64,000 nucleotides of DNA from Microbacterium sp. K24 (GCF_004794465.1 NZ_SSDJ01000156.1:89142-153141), one strand, 5' to 3'. Counted from the first letter of the stretch, positions 1 to 10,207 are shown. The notes: generated by a model not told the origin, from the letters alone. Numbers and translations are program-made.

Positions 1-278
1 TCGGCGATCGCGGCGTAGAGCCCCGTGATCATGTCGGTGCCGGCGGGGCCGGACGTGCCGACGCAGATGCCGATGCGGCCGTCGCCCGTGCGGCTGTAGC
101 CGTCGGCCATGTGCGAGGCCCCCTCGACGTGACGGGCGAGGGTGTGCCGGATGCCGCCGTGGGCACGCATCGCGGCGTAGAAGGGGTTGATCGCCGCTCC
201 CGGCAGGCCGAACGCCTCGGTGGCGCCCTCCTTCACCAGGATCTGGCAGATCGCGTCGACTGCACGCATTCGAGTCAT
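1..278 (-). CDS. gcl: Glyoxylate carboligase (tartronate-semialdehyde synthase), N-terminal part
   Basis: Only the first 92 residues are in the window; the gene continues past the left edge. Gcl is a ThDP- and FAD-dependent enzyme that condenses two glyoxylates to tartronate semialdehyde and CO2. The visible part is the ThDP pyrimidine-binding domain, with [23 protein letters not shown] and [15 protein letters not shown]. Residue 51 is valine in RHVEGA, where most ThDP enzymes have the catalytic glutamate; a valine at this position is characteristic of Gcl. The ATG at 278 is the only sensible start. The gene lies 50 bases downstream of garR and is probably last in a hyi-garR-gcl transcript that disposes of glyoxylate from ureide breakdown. 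Confidence 0.95.
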   Translation of the reverse strand, partial: MTRMRAVDAICQILVKEGATEAFGLPGAAINPFYAAMRAHGGIRHTLARHVEGASHMADGYSRTGDGRIGICVGTSGPAGTDMITGLYAAIA

Positions 279-328
279 GAGAAGTCCTTGTTCTTTCGGT
301 CGTTGGGCGAGCGAAGCGAGACGAAACG

Positions 329-1207
329 TCAGCCGCGGCCGGAGAGTTCGTTGGTGAGGGTGAAGAGCCCGGAGTGGTCGAGCGCACCGTCACCGCGGGC
401 GACGAGGGCGTTCACGAGCTGTGCGACGGCGGCGCCGAGGGGGATGGTGACCCCGACGGAGCGGGCGGCGGCGGTGACGATGCCCAGATCCTTGTTGTGG
501 AGGGCGAGACGGAATCCGGGGGCGAAGTCGCGGTCGAGCATCTTCTGCCCCTTCTGGTCGAGGACCTTGGAGCCGGCGAGACCACCGCCGAGCACCTTCA
601 GCGCCGCGTCGGTGTCGACGCCGAATGCCTCGAGGAAGACGACGGCCTCACTGAGCGCCTGGATGTTCACGGCGACGATGAGCTGGTTGGCTGCCTTGAC
701 GGTCTGGCCGGCGCCCGCGGGGCCCACGTGCACGATGGTCTTGCCGATCGCGTTCAGGATCGGCTCCGCAGCCGCGAAGTGCTCGGGGGATCCGCCGACC
801 ATGATCGACAGCGCACCGTCGATGGCACCCTGCTCTCCTCCGGAGACCGGGGCGTCGACGGCACCGAAGCCGGCGGCCACGGCCTCTTCCGCGAGGGTCT
901 TGGCGACGTCGGGGCGGATCGAGGAGTTGTCGATCCACAGGGCGCCGGCCTTGGCGTGGGCGAACACGCCGTCCCCGCCGCGGACGACTCCTTCGACGTC
1001 GGGAGAATCCGGGACCATGGTGAGGATGACGTCGGCATCCTTCACGGCATCCGCGATGCTGGATGCGCCGGTGCCGCCGGCCTCGACGAGCGCGTCGATG
1101 GGTTCCTGGCTGCGGTTGAATCCGGTCACGTCGTGGCCGGCCTTGACGAGGTTCTTGGCCATGGGGAGGCCCATGATGCCGAGTCCGATGATGGCGATGT
1201 TCGTCAT
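329..1207 (-). CDS. garR: Tartronate semialdehyde reductase (2-hydroxy-3-oxopropionate reductase)
   Basis: This 292-residue cytoplasmic enzyme reduces tartronate semialdehyde to D-glycerate with NAD(P)H. It belongs to the beta-hydroxyacid dehydrogenase family. The N-terminal Rossmann motif is [16 protein letters not shown] (residues 4-19), the substrate loop is [11 protein letters not shown] (about 118-128), and the catalytic lysine is K171 in [11 protein letters not shown]. The ATG at 1207 overlaps the hyi stop by 4 bases (ATGA), so translation is probably coupled and the longer upstream reading is excluded. It takes the product of the next gene, gcl. The glxR/garR naming cannot be settled from sequence alone. 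Confidence 0.93.
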   Translation of the reverse strand: MTNIAIIGLGIMGLPMAKNLVKAGHDVTGFNRSQEPIDALVEAGGTGASSIADAVKDADVILTMVPDSPDVEGVVRGGDGVFAHAKAGALWIDNSSIRPDVAKTLAEEAVAAGFGAVDAPVSGGEQGAIDGALSIMVGGSPEHFAAAEPILNAIGKTIVHVGPAGAGQTVKAANQLIVAVNIQALSEAVVFLEAFGVDTDAALKVLGGGLAGSKVLDQKGQKMLDRDFAPGFRLALHNKDLGIVTAAARSVGVTIPLGAAVAQLVNALVARGDGALDHSGLFTLTNELSGRG

Positions 1208-2004
1208 GCCGTCGCTCCTTCGTGGTTCAGCCAGGCGAAGGCGTCCGCCTGGGTGGCTTTGTACTCGAGGCCGATGACCCCGGTGTATCCGCCGGCGCGG
1301 GCGGCGTCGAGCCACTCGGCCAGCGGCAGCTCGCCGGTGCCGGGCTCGCCGCGGCCGGGGGCGTCGGCGATCTGGATGTGGCCGAACTCGTCGGCGTGCT
1401 CGGCGATGACCGCGGCGACGTCGTCGCCGTTCACGGCGAGATGGTAGAAGTCGGCGAGCAGGCGGATGTTGTCGACGCCGTGCTCGTCACGGACGCGGTC
1501 GATGATCGCCAGCGCGTCGGCGGCCGTCTTGAGCGGGTACGCGTCCATGCCCGAGACCGGCTCGAGCAGCACGATGCCGCCGATCTTCGCCACGGCAGCT
1601 CCGGCGATCGCGAGGTTCTGCACCGCGAGGTCGTCCTGCGCCTGGGCGTCTGCACCCTCGATGCGGTTGCCGTAGAGGGCGTTGAAGGCCTTCGTGCCGA
1701 GACGCTCTCCGATTCCGACGACGATGTCGACGTTGGCCCGGAACTCGTCTTCGCGACCGATCCAGGAGACGAGACCCCGGTCACCCGCGGGCATGTCGCC
1801 GGCGAAGAAGTTGAGGCCGGTCAGCTGCACGCTGGCGTCCTGGATCGCGGCGACGAACGCATCGACCTCCTGCTGCGCGGGGACGGCCGAGGCGAACGGC
1901 CACCAGAACTCCACGGCGTCGAAGCCGGCAGCCTTGGCGGCCGCCGGACGCTCCAGGGTCGGCAGGTCGGTCAGCAGGATCGAGGCGTTCACGGTGTAGC
2001 TCAT
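1204..2004 (-). CDS. hyi: Hydroxypyruvate isomerase
   Basis: A 266-residue TIM-barrel protein of the AP-endonuclease-2/Hyi family that interconverts hydroxypyruvate and tartronate semialdehyde. Supporting stretches are FDAVEFWWPFA (about 29-39), NFFAGDMPAGDRG and LLADFYHLAVNGDD, followed by a C-terminal GYTGVIGLEYKA; these carry the acidic and histidine metal ligands typical of the family. It is the first gene of hyi-garR-gcl, and a palindromic operator candidate lies 15-29 bases upstream of the ATG. The start is MSYTVNASILLTDLPTLERP at 2004. The length is normal for the family. Confidence 0.9.
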   Translation of the reverse strand: MSYTVNASILLTDLPTLERPAAAKAAGFDAVEFWWPFASAVPAQQEVDAFVAAIQDASVQLTGLNFFAGDMPAGDRGLVSWIGREDEFRANVDIVVGIGERLGTKAFNALYGNRIEGADAQAQDDLAVQNLAIAGAAVAKIGGIVLLEPVSGMDAYPLKTAADALAIIDRVRDEHGVDNIRLLADFYHLAVNGDDVAAVIAEHADEFGHIQIADAPGRGEPGTGELPLAEWLDAARAGGYTGVIGLEYKATQADAFAWLNHEGATA

Positions 2005-2018
2005 GGATTCATTCCTGA

Positions 2019-2033
2019 TTTCGGATTGTGGAA
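2019..2033. promoter_or_regulatory. Candidate AllR/IclR operator upstream of hyi
   Basis: The 15-mer TTTCGGATTGTGGAA is an imperfect 7-1-7 palindrome, 15 bases upstream of the hyi start. It belongs to a five-member set (also at 5655, 13606, 14163 and 16217) whose best member is TTCCGCATTGCGGAA. IclR-family regulators commonly bind such short TTCC/GGAA palindromes. The assignment to the IclR gene at 5782-6549 is inference. Confidence 0.55.
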
Positions 2034-2111
2034 GTAAAGTTTCTACTAGTGAAAAGAGTACGCGGAACTCCGCGGCGATGTCAACGGCATCCCCGCGGAG
2101 CGTCCGCGGCG

Positions 2112-2933
2112 TCAGGTGAGCCGGATCTGCCGGTTCATGTCCTTGTACAGCAGGTAGCGGAAGTCCTCGGGACCGCCCGCGTAGCAGGCCTGCGGGCAGA
2201 ACGCACGCAGCAGCATGTAGTCGCCGGCCTCGACCTCGACCCAGTCGTCGTTCAGGCGGTAGACGGCCTTGCCCTGCAGCACGAACAGCCCGTGCTCCAT
2301 GACGTGGGTCTCGGCGAACGGGATCGTGCCGCCGGGCTTGAACGTGACGATGTTCACCTGCATGTCGTGCGCGACGTCGCTCGCGTCGGAGAAGCGGGTG
2401 GTCGCCCACACGTCGTCGGTGTCGGGCATCGAGACCGGCTCGATGTCTCTGTCGCTCGTGACGAAGGATGCCGGTGCGTCGACGCCGTCGAGCCACTCGT
2501 AGGCCTTGCGGATCCAGTGGAAGCTCGTGATCTCGTCACCCTCGTTGGCGAGCGACCAGGTCGCTCCCGGTGCGAGGAACGCGTAGCCGCCCTCCTCGAG
2601 CACATGCCGCTGGCCCTCGAGGGTCAGCGTGAGGGTTCCCGTCGTGACGAACACGACGCCCTCGACACCGGCCTCGGCCTCGGGCTTCGTCGCCCCGCCC
2701 CCGGGACCGATCTCGACGATCAGCTGCGAGAACGTGGTGGCCGAGCTCGGCGTCGGCCGGGCGATGATCCAAGCGCGGGTGTTCGTGAAGCCGGGGAGGG
2801 TGCTGGTGACGATGTCGCGCAGCACGCCCTTCGGGATGACGGTGTACGCGAGCTTCACGACGGCGCGGTCGGTGAGCAGGGCGGACTGCGGGGGAAGCCC
2901 GCCGGTCGGCGTGAAATAGGTGTGCGTGCTCAT
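2112..2933 (-). CDS. allE: (S)-ureidoglycine aminohydrolase
   Basis: A 273-residue bicupin of the AllE/UGHY family, which deaminates (S)-ureidoglycine (from allantoate) to (S)-ureidoglycolate using Mn2+. Cupin 1 covers roughly residues 60-125 (VVFVTTGTLTLTLEG, GGYAFLAPGATWSLAN) and cupin 2 roughly 180-260. Cupin 2 has the metal-binding pattern ETHVMEHGLFVLQGKAVYRL (about 208-227). Its ATG overlaps the stop of the DUF6986 gene by 4 bases, so it is the third cistron of malic enzyme-DUF6986-allE. No allantoinase, allantoate amidohydrolase or ureidoglycolate dehydrogenase is in the window; they must be elsewhere or just beyond gcl. Confidence 0.92.
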   Translation of the reverse strand: MSTHTYFTPTGGLPPQSALLTDRAVVKLAYTVIPKGVLRDIVTSTLPGFTNTRAWIIARPTPSSATTFSQLIVEIGPGGGATKPEAEAGVEGVVFVTTGTLTLTLEGQRHVLEEGGYAFLAPGATWSLANEGDEITSFHWIRKAYEWLDGVDAPASFVTSDRDIEPVSMPDTDDVWATTRFSDASDVAHDMQVNIVTFKPGGTIPFAETHVMEHGLFVLQGKAVYRLNDDWVEVEAGDYMLLRAFCPQACYAGGPEDFRYLLYKDMNRQIRLT

Positions 2934-4234
2934 GAGGTCTCCTCCTCGGATACGGCGAGCTTCGGGTGCGCGAGCCGGATCAGCTCCGCGGGAGCGGCGG
3001 CAGCGGCATCCCGCACCTCCGCCTCGGTGACGGCTCCGCACTCCAGGCCGCGCACGACGAAACGCGCGAGAGCCCGGGCGGTGGCCGGTTCGTCCATGAT
3101 GGTCGCGTCGCTGCCGTGCAGGTAGTTGTCGAGGCGACGCGCGGCGGCGGCGAACCCCTCGCGGTAGAACGCGTATGTGGCGAGGTATCGGGTCGGCAGC
3201 TGAGCGGCGTGCAGGTCCCAGCCCTGGTAATAGCCGCGCTCGAGCGATCGCCGCACGAGGCGGGCGTGCAGCTGCCAGGCGCTGCGGACGTGATCCGGCT
3301 CCCCCACGGGGATGACGTTCGTCGACCCGTCGGACAGGCGCACGCCGGTCTCGGCGACGGCGACCTGCATCACCTGCTTCGCGTAGTCGGCAGCGGGATG
3401 CTCCATCGACTGATGCGCCGCGGCGATCTGCAGCGAGGCGCTGTAGTCGTAGGTGCCGTAGTGCAGCGCCGTGACGCGCCCCTGCGCGCGGTGCAGCAGC
3501 GTCGCGACCGGCACGGATCCGTCGGCGGCGATGATCAGCTGCGGCGTCTCCATCTGCACTTCGAACCGCAGGCGTCCGGGCGCGAGACCCAGCCGCTCCT
3601 CGAAGCGCTCGCAGAGCGCGACCATCGCCTCGACCTGCGCGACCGTGGTCACCTTGGGCAGCGTCAGCACGAGTCCGTCGGGCAGCGGGCCGGCGGCGGC
3701 GAGGGCCGTCAGGAACAGATCGAGAGTGCGGATGCCGCGGCGACGCGTCGGCGCCTCGAAGCACTTGAACCGGATGCCGATGAACGGCGGCGCACTCCCC
3801 GCAGCCACGGCCTCGGCCACGCGCTCCGCGGCGAGGATCGCATCGGCATCCTCCTCGGCGTCGGGTCGGGCTCCGTAGCCGTCTTCGAAGTCGAGGCGGA
3901 GGTCTTCGATCGGCTCGGTCCGCAGCTTCGCGTCGACGAGCGGCGCGAGTTCATCGGCGAGGTCGCCGAGGCCCACGGCATCCGCCACCGCCGCCGTGCC
4001 GCCGAACGCGGCGACGGCCGCAGCGGCGTCCGCGCCCCACCGCGCGGCCAGGTCGGGCGTGAACCGGTCGGCCGGAACGTAGAGAGTGTGCACCGGCTGC
4101 CTGCTGCCGTCATCGCCCGGATACGAGGTCGCGAGCAGCGCGTCGGTCGCCGCGAGCCGGGTGTCGATGTCGGCGAGGTCGTCGTCGCCCAGGGTCGTGG
4201 TGCGCGGATCGACGCTGGCGGCCACGGTGCTCAC
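2930..4234 (-). CDS. DUF6986 family protein (HpcH/HpaI aldolase/citrate-lyase-like)
   Basis: A 434-residue protein resembling the actinobacterial DUF6986 group, distantly related to HpcH/HpaI aldolases and CitE/malyl-CoA lyase TIM barrels. Supporting features are [20 protein letters not shown] (about 139-158, an acidic metal-binding stretch), [25 protein letters not shown] (a Glu metal ligand) and [11 protein letters not shown]. The reaction is unknown; a C-C lyase or synthase handling glyoxylate or an oxo acid would fit between a malic enzyme and AllE, but that is inference. GTG at 4234 overlaps the malic enzyme stop (GTGA), and its own stop overlaps the allE ATG. Another GTG three codons in is possible. 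Confidence 0.8.
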   Translation of the reverse strand: MSTVAASVDPRTTTLGDDDLADIDTRLAATDALLATSYPGDDGSRQPVHTLYVPADRFTPDLAARWGADAAAAVAAFGGTAAVADAVGLGDLADELAPLVDAKLRTEPIEDLRLDFEDGYGARPDAEEDADAILAAERVAEAVAAGSAPPFIGIRFKCFEAPTRRRGIRTLDLFLTALAAAGPLPDGLVLTLPKVTTVAQVEAMVALCERFEERLGLAPGRLRFEVQMETPQLIIAADGSVPVATLLHRAQGRVTALHYGTYDYSASLQIAAAHQSMEHPAADYAKQVMQVAVAETGVRLSDGSTNVIPVGEPDHVRSAWQLHARLVRRSLERGYYQGWDLHAAQLPTRYLATYAFYREGFAAAARRLDNYLHGSDATIMDEPATARALARFVVRGLECGAVTEAEVRDAAAAAPAELIRLAHPKLAVSEEETS

Positions 4235-5637
4235 TCCTTGCTCGAGGCGACGGAAGCGGAGGAGGCGACGCGGACGATCGCCTCGGCCACCGCGCCGGCC
4301 ACCAGCGGATCGAACACGCTGGGGATGATGAAGCTCGCGTTGAGCTCGTCGTCTCCCACGCGCGAAGCGATCGCCTCGGCGGCTGCGACCAGCATAGGCG
4401 CGGTGATGTCGGACACGCCCGCGTCGAGCAGGCCGCGGAAGACGCCGGGGAACGCCAGCACGTTGTTGATCTGGTTCGGGAAGTCGCTGCGGCCGGTCGC
4501 CACCACCGCGGCATGCTTCGACGCGACGATCGGGTCGACCTCGGGAGTCGGATTCGCCATCGCGAACACGATCGCGTCGTCGGCCATCGCGGCGATGTCG
4601 GCCTCGTCGAGGATGTTCGGCGCACTCACGCCGATGAACACGTCGGCGTCGACCATGGCCTCCTTCAGCGTGCCCTGGAAGCCGCGCGGGTTGGTGGTCG
4701 CCGCGATCTCGGTGCGGTGCGCGTCGGTGTACTCGGCACCGGCGTGGATCGCGCCGTCGCGGCCGCAGGCGACGATGTCGTGCGCTCCCTCGGCGAGCAG
4801 CAGCTGCACGATCGCGTTGCCGGCGGCGCCGACGCCGGAGACGACGATCCGCACGTCGCCGATCTTCTTGCCCACGACCTTGAGGGCGTTGCCGAGCGCC
4901 GCGAGGGTCACGATGGCGGTGCCGTGCTGGTCGTCGTGGAAGACCGGGATGTCGAGCTCTTCCCGCAGTCGCGCCTCGATCTCGAAGCAGCGGGGCGCCG
5001 CGATGTCTTCGAGGTTCACGCCGCCGTAGACCGGGGCGATGGCCTTGACGATCGAGATGATCTCCTCGGTGTCCTTGGTGTCGAGGCAGACCGGCCAGGC
5101 GTCGACGTTCGCGAACTGCTTGAACAGCGCGGCCTTGCCCTCCATCACCGGAAGGGCGGCCTCGGGTCCGATGTCGCCGAGGCCGAGCACGGCGGTGCCG
5201 TCGGTGACGACCGCGATGGTGTTGCGCTTGACGGTGAGCTGTCGCGCCTTGCTCTTGTCTTCGGCGATCGCCATGCAGACGCGGGCGACGCCGGGCGTGT
5301 ACGCACGGGACAGGTCGTCGCGGTTGCGCAGCGGAACCCGCGGGACGACCTCGAGCTTGCCGCCGAGGTGCATCAGGAAGGTGCGGTCGCTGACGAGGCG
5401 CACCGTGACGCCGTCGAGCGCGTCGATCGCCGCGCGCACGCGCTCGGCGTGCTCCTCACCCGTGGTGTTGCAGGTCAGGTCGACGACGATCGTCTTCGGG
5501 TGCGACTCGACGACGTCGAGCGCGGTGACCGCCGCCCCCGCGTCGGCCGCAGCGGCCGCCAGCTCGCTGGTGACGCTGAAGTTCGAGGGAGCGTCGATCC
5601 GCAGCGTGATGGAGTTCCCGGGTCCCGGATTCGCCAT
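4231..5637 (-). CDS. NAD(P)-dependent malic enzyme with N-terminal ACT domain
   Basis: A 468-residue protein that oxidatively decarboxylates malate to pyruvate. The N-terminal ~85 residues ([20 protein letters not shown]...) form an ACT-type regulatory domain. The malic-enzyme domain follows ([12 protein letters not shown], residues ~110-121; [30 protein letters not shown] with metal/substrate acids). The C-terminal NAD-binding domain has [17 protein letters not shown], then [12 protein letters not shown] and [21 protein letters not shown] lies upstream of the ATG. It is first in the operon with DUF6986 and allE, divergent from the IclR gene. It would turn C4 acid from glyoxylate assimilation into pyruvate, the substrate of the neighbouring aceE product (inference). 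Confidence 0.93.
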   Translation of the reverse strand: MANPGPGNSITLRIDAPSNFSVTSELAAAAADAGAAVTALDVVESHPKTIVVDLTCNTTGEEHAERVRAAIDALDGVTVRLVSDRTFLMHLGGKLEVVPRVPLRNRDDLSRAYTPGVARVCMAIAEDKSKARQLTVKRNTIAVVTDGTAVLGLGDIGPEAALPVMEGKAALFKQFANVDAWPVCLDTKDTEEIISIVKAIAPVYGGVNLEDIAAPRCFEIEARLREELDIPVFHDDQHGTAIVTLAALGNALKVVGKKIGDVRIVVSGVGAAGNAIVQLLLAEGAHDIVACGRDGAIHAGAEYTDAHRTEIAATTNPRGFQGTLKEAMVDADVFIGVSAPNILDEADIAAMADDAIVFAMANPTPEVDPIVASKHAAVVATGRSDFPNQINNVLAFPGVFRGLLDAGVSDITAPMLVAAAEAIASRVGDDELNASFIIPSVFDPLVAGAVAEAIVRVASSASVASSKE

Positions 5638-5654
5638 GTTTCCTCCGTCTAAGT

Positions 5655-5669
5655 TTTCGTATCGTGGAT
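5655..5669. promoter_or_regulatory. Candidate AllR/IclR operator in the malic enzyme/IclR divergent promoter
   Basis: The 15-mer TTTCGTATCGTGGAT is the weakest member of the five-site palindrome family: on the minus strand, ATCCACGATACGAAA matches TTCCACAATGCGGAA at 11 of 15 positions. It sits 18 bases upstream of the malic enzyme start and in the intergenic region shared with the IclR gene, where autoregulation would be expected. Confidence 0.42.
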
Positions 5670-5781
5670 TCTATTATCTACTCTATGGAACTTTGTGGCA
5701 AGCGCGGTAATCTTTGTGCGCGTCTGTTTCGACATGCCTCTCTCGCATGATGGAATGAACCAGACCCTGACGGAGGATCCG

Positions 5782-6549
5782 ATGACCGATACCAAGCCCG
5801 CCAAGAGCGCCGGATCCGGCGTGCAGTCGGTCGAGCGCGTCTTCGAGCTCCTCGAGCTGGTGACCGACGCCGGCGGTGACGTGACGCTCAGCGAGCTCGC
5901 CGCCTCCACCGACCTGCCGCTGCCCACGATCCACCGGCTGCTGCGCACGCTCGTCTCGCTCGGATACGCGCGACAGCTGCCGAACCGTCGCTATGCGCTC
6001 GGGCCCAAGCTCATCCGCATCGGCGAAGGCGCCTCCCGGCAGTTCGGCGCCCTCGCCCGTCCGCAGCTCAAGCGCCTCGTCGACGACCTCGGCGAGAGCG
6101 CCAACATGGCCGTGCTCGACGGCGACATGGTCGTCTACGTCGCCCAGGTGCCGTCGCTGCACTCCATGCGCATGTTCACCGAAGTCGGCCGCCGCGCGAA
6201 CCTGCACGACACCGGCGTCGGCAAGGCGATCCTGGCCCAGCTCCCCGACGAGACCGTACGCGGCATCGTCGGCCGCGCCGGGATGCCGACACCCACCGAG
6301 CACAGCATCGGCACGATCGACGACCTGCTCGCCGAGCTCGATCGCATCCGCGAGCGCGGCTACGCGATCGACGACCAGGAGCAGGAGATCGGCGTCCGCT
6401 GCTTCTCGATGGCCGTGCCCGACGCACCGACCCCGACCGCCGTCTCGGTGTCGGGGCCGATCTCGCGCGTCGACGAGGCCTTCGGCGGCCGAGCGGTTCC
6501 CCTGCTGCGACGGGCGGCCGAGGCGATCAGCGCCGAGTTGACCGCCTGA
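5782..6549 (+). CDS. IclR-family transcriptional regulator, probably AllR-like
   Basis: A 255-residue regulator. The N-terminal winged HTH spans about residues 15-75 (SVERVFELLELV, LSELAASTDLPLPTIHRLLRTL). The C-terminal IclR effector domain spans about 80-250 (RPQLKRLVDDLGESANMAVL, LHDTGVGKAILAQLP, GYAIDDQEQEIGVRCFSMAV), containing the conserved small-ligand pocket region. ATG at 5782 follows GGAGG at a good distance. It is divergent from the malic enzyme-DUF6986-allE operon. AllR represses ureide and glyoxylate genes and senses glyoxylate/allantoin in enterobacteria; the same role here is inferred from location and from the palindromes across the purine genes. Confidence 0.88.
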   Translation: MTDTKPAKSAGSGVQSVERVFELLELVTDAGGDVTLSELAASTDLPLPTIHRLLRTLVSLGYARQLPNRRYALGPKLIRIGEGASRQFGALARPQLKRLVDDLGESANMAVLDGDMVVYVAQVPSLHSMRMFTEVGRRANLHDTGVGKAILAQLPDETVRGIVGRAGMPTPTEHSIGTIDDLLAELDRIRERGYAIDDQEQEIGVRCFSMAVPDAPTPTAVSVSGPISRVDEAFGGRAVPLLRRAAEAISAELTA

Positions 6550-6583
6550 CAGCATCCTCCGGCCCCGTCCGCACGGGCGTATC

Positions 6584-6649
6584 GGAGGGGATCTGCGCTC
6601 GGGAGGGCCGATTCTCGCATCCTCGTCCTCCGGAACGCAGATCTCCTCC
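6584..6649. terminator. Inverted repeat between convergent IclR and aceE genes
   Basis: GGAGGGGATCTGCG (6584-6597) pairs with CGCAGATCTCCTCC (6636-6649), 13 of 14 positions, with a 38-base GC-rich loop. It lies between convergent genes just downstream of the IclR stop and the aceE stop. No U-run is visible on either strand, so this is a bidirectional terminator candidate by position and pairing only. Confidence 0.4.
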
Positions 6650-6653
6650 CGAA

Positions 6654-9377
6654 TCACTCCGCGTCCGACCCACTGGTCCCGGCGTTCACGTCGGACAGCC
6701 GGTAGCGCTCGGCCGCCTGCGCGGGGGCCGCGGCATCCACCTCCCCGCGTGCGGCGAGCAGCTGCAGCATCCGCACGACGATCGATGCCCCGTCGACCTT
6801 GAAGAAGCGTCGCGCCGCGGCCCGTGTGTCCGAGAACCCGAAGCCGTCGGCGCCGAGCGTCGCCCAGTCGTTGGGCACGAACTGGCGGATCTGGTCGGGC
6901 AGATCCTTGGCGTAGTCGCTGACGGCGACGATCGGCCCCTCGGCCCCGGCCAGCTGGGACTGCACGAAGGGGGTGCGGATGCCGCGCTCCGGATGCAGGA
7001 ACGCCTCCTCTTCGGCCGCGACGGCGTCGCGGCGCAGCTCGGTCCACGAGGTGACCGACCACACGTCGGCGGCGACACCCCAGTCGGCGGCGAGGAGCTC
7101 CTGCGCCTCGAGCGCCCAGGTGACGCCGATACCCGACGCCAGCAGCTGCGCGCGCGGCCCCTCACCCGTGGCGGGCGCGATGCGGTGGATGCCGCCCAGG
7201 ATGCCGGTGATGTCGACCCCTTCGGGCTCGGCCGGCTGCACGATCGGCTCGTTGTAGACCATGAGGTTGTAGATGCGGTCGCGGTCGGTCGAGTCCGGGC
7301 CGTACATCCGCTCGATGCCGGCGCGCATGATGTGGCCGATCTCGTAGCCGAACGCGGGGTCGTAGGTGACCACGGCCGGGTTGGTGGCGGCGAGCAGCGG
7401 AGAATGGCCGTCGGCGTGCTGCAGCCCTTCTCCGGTCAGCGTGGTGCGCCCCGCGGTGGCCGAGATGAGGAAGCCGCGGGTCATCTGGTCGGCCGCCGCC
7501 CACAGCGAGTCGCCGGTGCGCTGGAATCCGAACATCGAGTAGAAGACGTACACGGGGATCAGCGGCACGCCGTGCGTGGCGTATGCCGTACCCGCCGCGG
7601 TGAATGCCGCGATGGATCCGGCCTCGTTGATGCCGACGTGCACGATCTGCCCCGACGTCGACTCCTTGTACGAGAGCACGATGTCGCGGTCGACGGCCAG
7701 ATAGTTCTGGCCCTTCGGGTTGTAGATCTTCGCGGTGGGGAAGAACGCGTCCATCCCGAAGGTGCGGGCCTCGTCGGGGATGATCGGCACGATCCGCCTG
7801 CCGAACTCCGGGTCGCGCATGAGGTCCTTCAGCACACGGACGAACGCCATCGTCGTCGCCGCCTGCTGCTTGCCCGAGCCGCGGGCCGCAACCTCGTAGG
7901 CCTTCGGGTCGGGCAGCGCGATCGCCGCGTGCTCGGGCCGACGCTCCGGCACGAAGCCGCCGAGCGCGCGGCGACGTTCCTGCAGGTACGCGATCTCCGG
8001 GGCGTCGGCGCCCGGGTGGTAGTACGGCGGCAGGTACGGGTCGGCCTCGAGCTGCGCATCGGTGATCGGCACGCGGAGATGGTCGCGGAAGTCCTTGAGG
8101 TCCTGCAGCGTCAGCTTCTTCATCTGGTGCGTCGCGTTGCGCGCCTCGAAACGCTGACCCAGCCCGTAGCCCTTCACGGTCTTCACGAGGATGACCGTGG
8201 GCCGGCCGTTGTGCGCGAGCGCCTGCTGATACGCGGCGTACACCTTGCGGTAGTCGTGGCCGCCGCGCCGGAGGTGCCAGATGTCGTCATCGCTGAGGCC
8301 GTCGACCAGCGCGCGCGCCCGACGGTCGCGACCGAAGAAGTTCTCGCGGATGAATGCTCCGGACTCGGCCTTGTAGGTCTGGAAGTCGCCGTCGACCGTC
8401 GTGTTCATGATGTCGACGAGCGCGCCGTCCTGATCGCGCGCGAGCAGGTCGTCCCACTCCCGGCCCCAGATCACCTTGATCACGTTCCACCCCGCACCGC
8501 GGAAGAAGCCCTCCAGCTCCTGGATGATCTTGCCGTTGCCGCGGACCGGTCCGTCGAGCCGCTGCAGATTGCAGTTCACGACGAAGGTGAGGTTGTCGAG
8601 CCCCTCGTTCGCGGCGAGCTGCAGCAGCCCGCGCGACTCCGGCTCGTCCATCTCGCCGTCGCCGAGGAACGCCCAGACATGCTGCTCCGAGGTGTCCGTG
8701 AGGCCACGCCCCTGCAGGTAGCGGTTCGACTGCGCCTGGTAGATCGCGTTCATCGGGCCGATGCCCATTGATACCGTCGGGAACTCCCAGAACTCCGGCA
8801 TCAGCCGCGGATGCGGGTACGACGACAGTGCGTGCCCTTCGCGCGACTTCTCCTGGCGGAAGCCGTCGAGGTCCTCTTCGCCGAGCCGGCCCTCGAGGAA
8901 GGCGCGGGCGTAGATGCCGGGCGAGGCGTGTCCCTGGAAGTAGATCTGGTCGCCGCCGCCGGGGTGATCCTTGCCGCGAAAGAAGTGGTTGAAGCCGACC
9001 TCGTACAGCGTCGCCGCCCCGGCATACGTCGAGATGTGACCGCCGACCCCGATGCCCGGACGCTGGGCGCGGTGCACCATGACCGCCGCGTTCCAGCGCA
9101 TCCAGGCGCGATAGCGCCGCTCCAGCTCCTCGTCGCCGGGGTACGCCGGCTCGTCGGCGGCGTCGATCGTGTTCACGTAGTCGGTGGTCACGGCCCCCTC
9201 TGCCGTCGAGACCGGATCCGCGCGGAGGCCGGCGCGATCGACGAGGGTCCGCACGATGTGCGCGCCGCGACCGGTGCCGCGCTCGCTGATGAGCGCGTCG
9301 AGGGATTCGAGCCACTCGGCGGTCTCCTCGGGATCGAGGTCGGCGGATGTGACGGCGGAGTCGCGAGTGTCGGTCAC
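6654..9377 (-). CDS. aceE: Pyruvate dehydrogenase E1 component, homodimeric type
   Basis: A 907-residue protein of normal AceE length. This ThDP-dependent E1 decarboxylates pyruvate and acetylates the E2 lipoyl groups. The ThDP/Mg motif [12 protein letters not shown] starts at residue 239, followed by [13 protein letters not shown]. The N-terminal [24 protein letters not shown] stretch (seen here as separate shorter blocks) and the C-terminal [20 protein letters not shown] are typical. Start chosen at GTG 9377 ([10 protein letters not shown]) behind AAAGG; an upstream in-frame ATG at 9416 lacks a ribosome site. It stands alone, without E2 or E3, as in many actinobacteria. Nothing ties it to purine breakdown beyond position. 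Confidence 0.95.
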   Translation of the reverse strand: MTDTRDSAVTSADLDPEETAEWLESLDALISERGTGRGAHIVRTLVDRAGLRADPVSTAEGAVTTDYVNTIDAADEPAYPGDEELERRYRAWMRWNAAVMVHRAQRPGIGVGGHISTYAGAATLYEVGFNHFFRGKDHPGGGDQIYFQGHASPGIYARAFLEGRLGEEDLDGFRQEKSREGHALSSYPHPRLMPEFWEFPTVSMGIGPMNAIYQAQSNRYLQGRGLTDTSEQHVWAFLGDGEMDEPESRGLLQLAANEGLDNLTFVVNCNLQRLDGPVRGNGKIIQELEGFFRGAGWNVIKVIWGREWDDLLARDQDGALVDIMNTTVDGDFQTYKAESGAFIRENFFGRDRRARALVDGLSDDDIWHLRRGGHDYRKVYAAYQQALAHNGRPTVILVKTVKGYGLGQRFEARNATHQMKKLTLQDLKDFRDHLRVPITDAQLEADPYLPPYYHPGADAPEIAYLQERRRALGGFVPERRPEHAAIALPDPKAYEVAARGSGKQQAATTMAFVRVLKDLMRDPEFGRRIVPIIPDEARTFGMDAFFPTAKIYNPKGQNYLAVDRDIVLSYKESTSGQIVHVGINEAGSIAAFTAAGTAYATHGVPLIPVYVFYSMFGFQRTGDSLWAAADQMTRGFLISATAGRTTLTGEGLQHADGHSPLLAATNPAVVTYDPAFGYEIGHIMRAGIERMYGPDSTDRDRIYNLMVYNEPIVQPAEPEGVDITGILGGIHRIAPATGEGPRAQLLASGIGVTWALEAQELLAADWGVAADVWSVTSWTELRRDAVAAEEEAFLHPERGIRTPFVQSQLAGAEGPIVAVSDYAKDLPDQIRQFVPNDWATLGADGFGFSDTRAAARRFFKVDGASIVVRMLQLLAARGEVDAAAPAQAAERYRLSDVNAGTSGSDAE

Positions 9378-9460
9378 GGTACGGCCTTTCTTGTTAGATG
9401 GAGGGGTCTGCCTCACCGGCGAGCGGCGTGGGCAGCGGATCAGATTCGGGAGGTGTCGGC

Positions 9461-10207
9461 ATGAGCGGACGCACAGCCGTCGTGACAGGTGCAGGTTCGG
9501 GGATCGGCCGCGCGGTCGCCCGTGCCCTGCTCGAGGCGGGCTTCCGGGTGGCGCTCGCCGGCCGGCGGGAAGACGCCCTGCTCGAGACGGCCGCGGGTCA
9601 CCCCGACGCCCTCGTCGTGCCCACCGATGTGACCGTCGAGTCCGAGGTCGAGGCGCTGTTCGCCCGCACGGTGGCCGAATGGGGCCGGGTGGACGTGCTG
9701 TTCAACAATGCCGGGGTCTTCGGCCCGACGGCATCCGCGGCGGAGATCTCGCTCGCCGACTGGCAGAGGACGCTCGACGTGAACGTCACCGGGTCGCTGC
9801 TCTGCGCAGGCGCGGCGATGCGCACGATGATCGCGCAGCAGCCCTCCGGCGGCCGCATCATCAACAACGGATCGATCTCGGCGCACGTGCCCCGACCGCT
9901 TTCCGTCGCCTACACGGTGAGCAAGCACGCGATCAGCGGACTGACGAAGTCGATCGACCTCGACGGCCGCGCGCACGGCATCTCGTGCGGCCAGATCGAC
10001 ATCGGCAACGCCCGCACGTCGATCATGACTGACCTGGGTGTGGGCTCCGGTGCCCTGCAGCCCGACGGCTCGCGGCGGGTGGAGCCGACCTTCGACGTGG
10101 CGGATGCCGCGCGTGCGGTGCTGTTCATGGCGCAGCTGCCCGCCGATGCGAACGTCTCGACGCTGACGGTCGCGGCATCCGGCATGCCGTTCGGGGCCAG
10201 GGGCTGA
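9461..10207 (+). CDS. Short-chain dehydrogenase/reductase (SDR)
   Basis: A 248-residue classical SDR. The cofactor motif is TGAGSGIGR (residues 9-17), followed by NNAG (82-85), the serine of the NGSIS segment (136-140) and the active-site Y151-x3-K155 (YTVSK). The [10 protein letters not shown] segment after it replaces the more usual P-G loop. ATG 9461 follows GGGAGG. The gene is divergent from aceE and convergent with the urate permease gene. The substrate cannot be read from sequence; many such SDRs are assigned loosely as sugar or 3-oxoacyl reductases. Confidence 0.85.
   Translation: MSGRTAVVTGAGSGIGRAVARALLEAGFRVALAGRREDALLETAAGHPDALVVPTDVTVESEVEALFARTVAEWGRVDVLFNNAGVFGPTASAAEISLADWQRTLDVNVTGSLLCAGAAMRTMIAQQPSGGRIINNGSISAHVPRPLSVAYTVSKHAISGLTKSIDLDGRAHGISCGQIDIGNARTSIMTDLGVGSGALQPDGSRRVEPTFDVADAARAVLFMAQLPADANVSTLTVAASGMPFGARG

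Noticed and set aside
2966..8771. Very long plus-strand open frames opposite the DUF6986, malic enzyme and aceE genes
   Set aside because: They are antisense to well-recognised enzymes, have Arg/Gly/Asp/His-biased low-complexity translations, no ribosome sites and no family resemblance. High G+C leaves long stop-free shadows throughout the window.
6654..9377. aceE as a purine-specific or horizontally acquired extra copy
   Set aside because: It has normal length, motifs and codon use and a solitary arrangement typical of actinobacterial aceE. No operator of the purine family lies upstream, so housekeeping is the simpler view.
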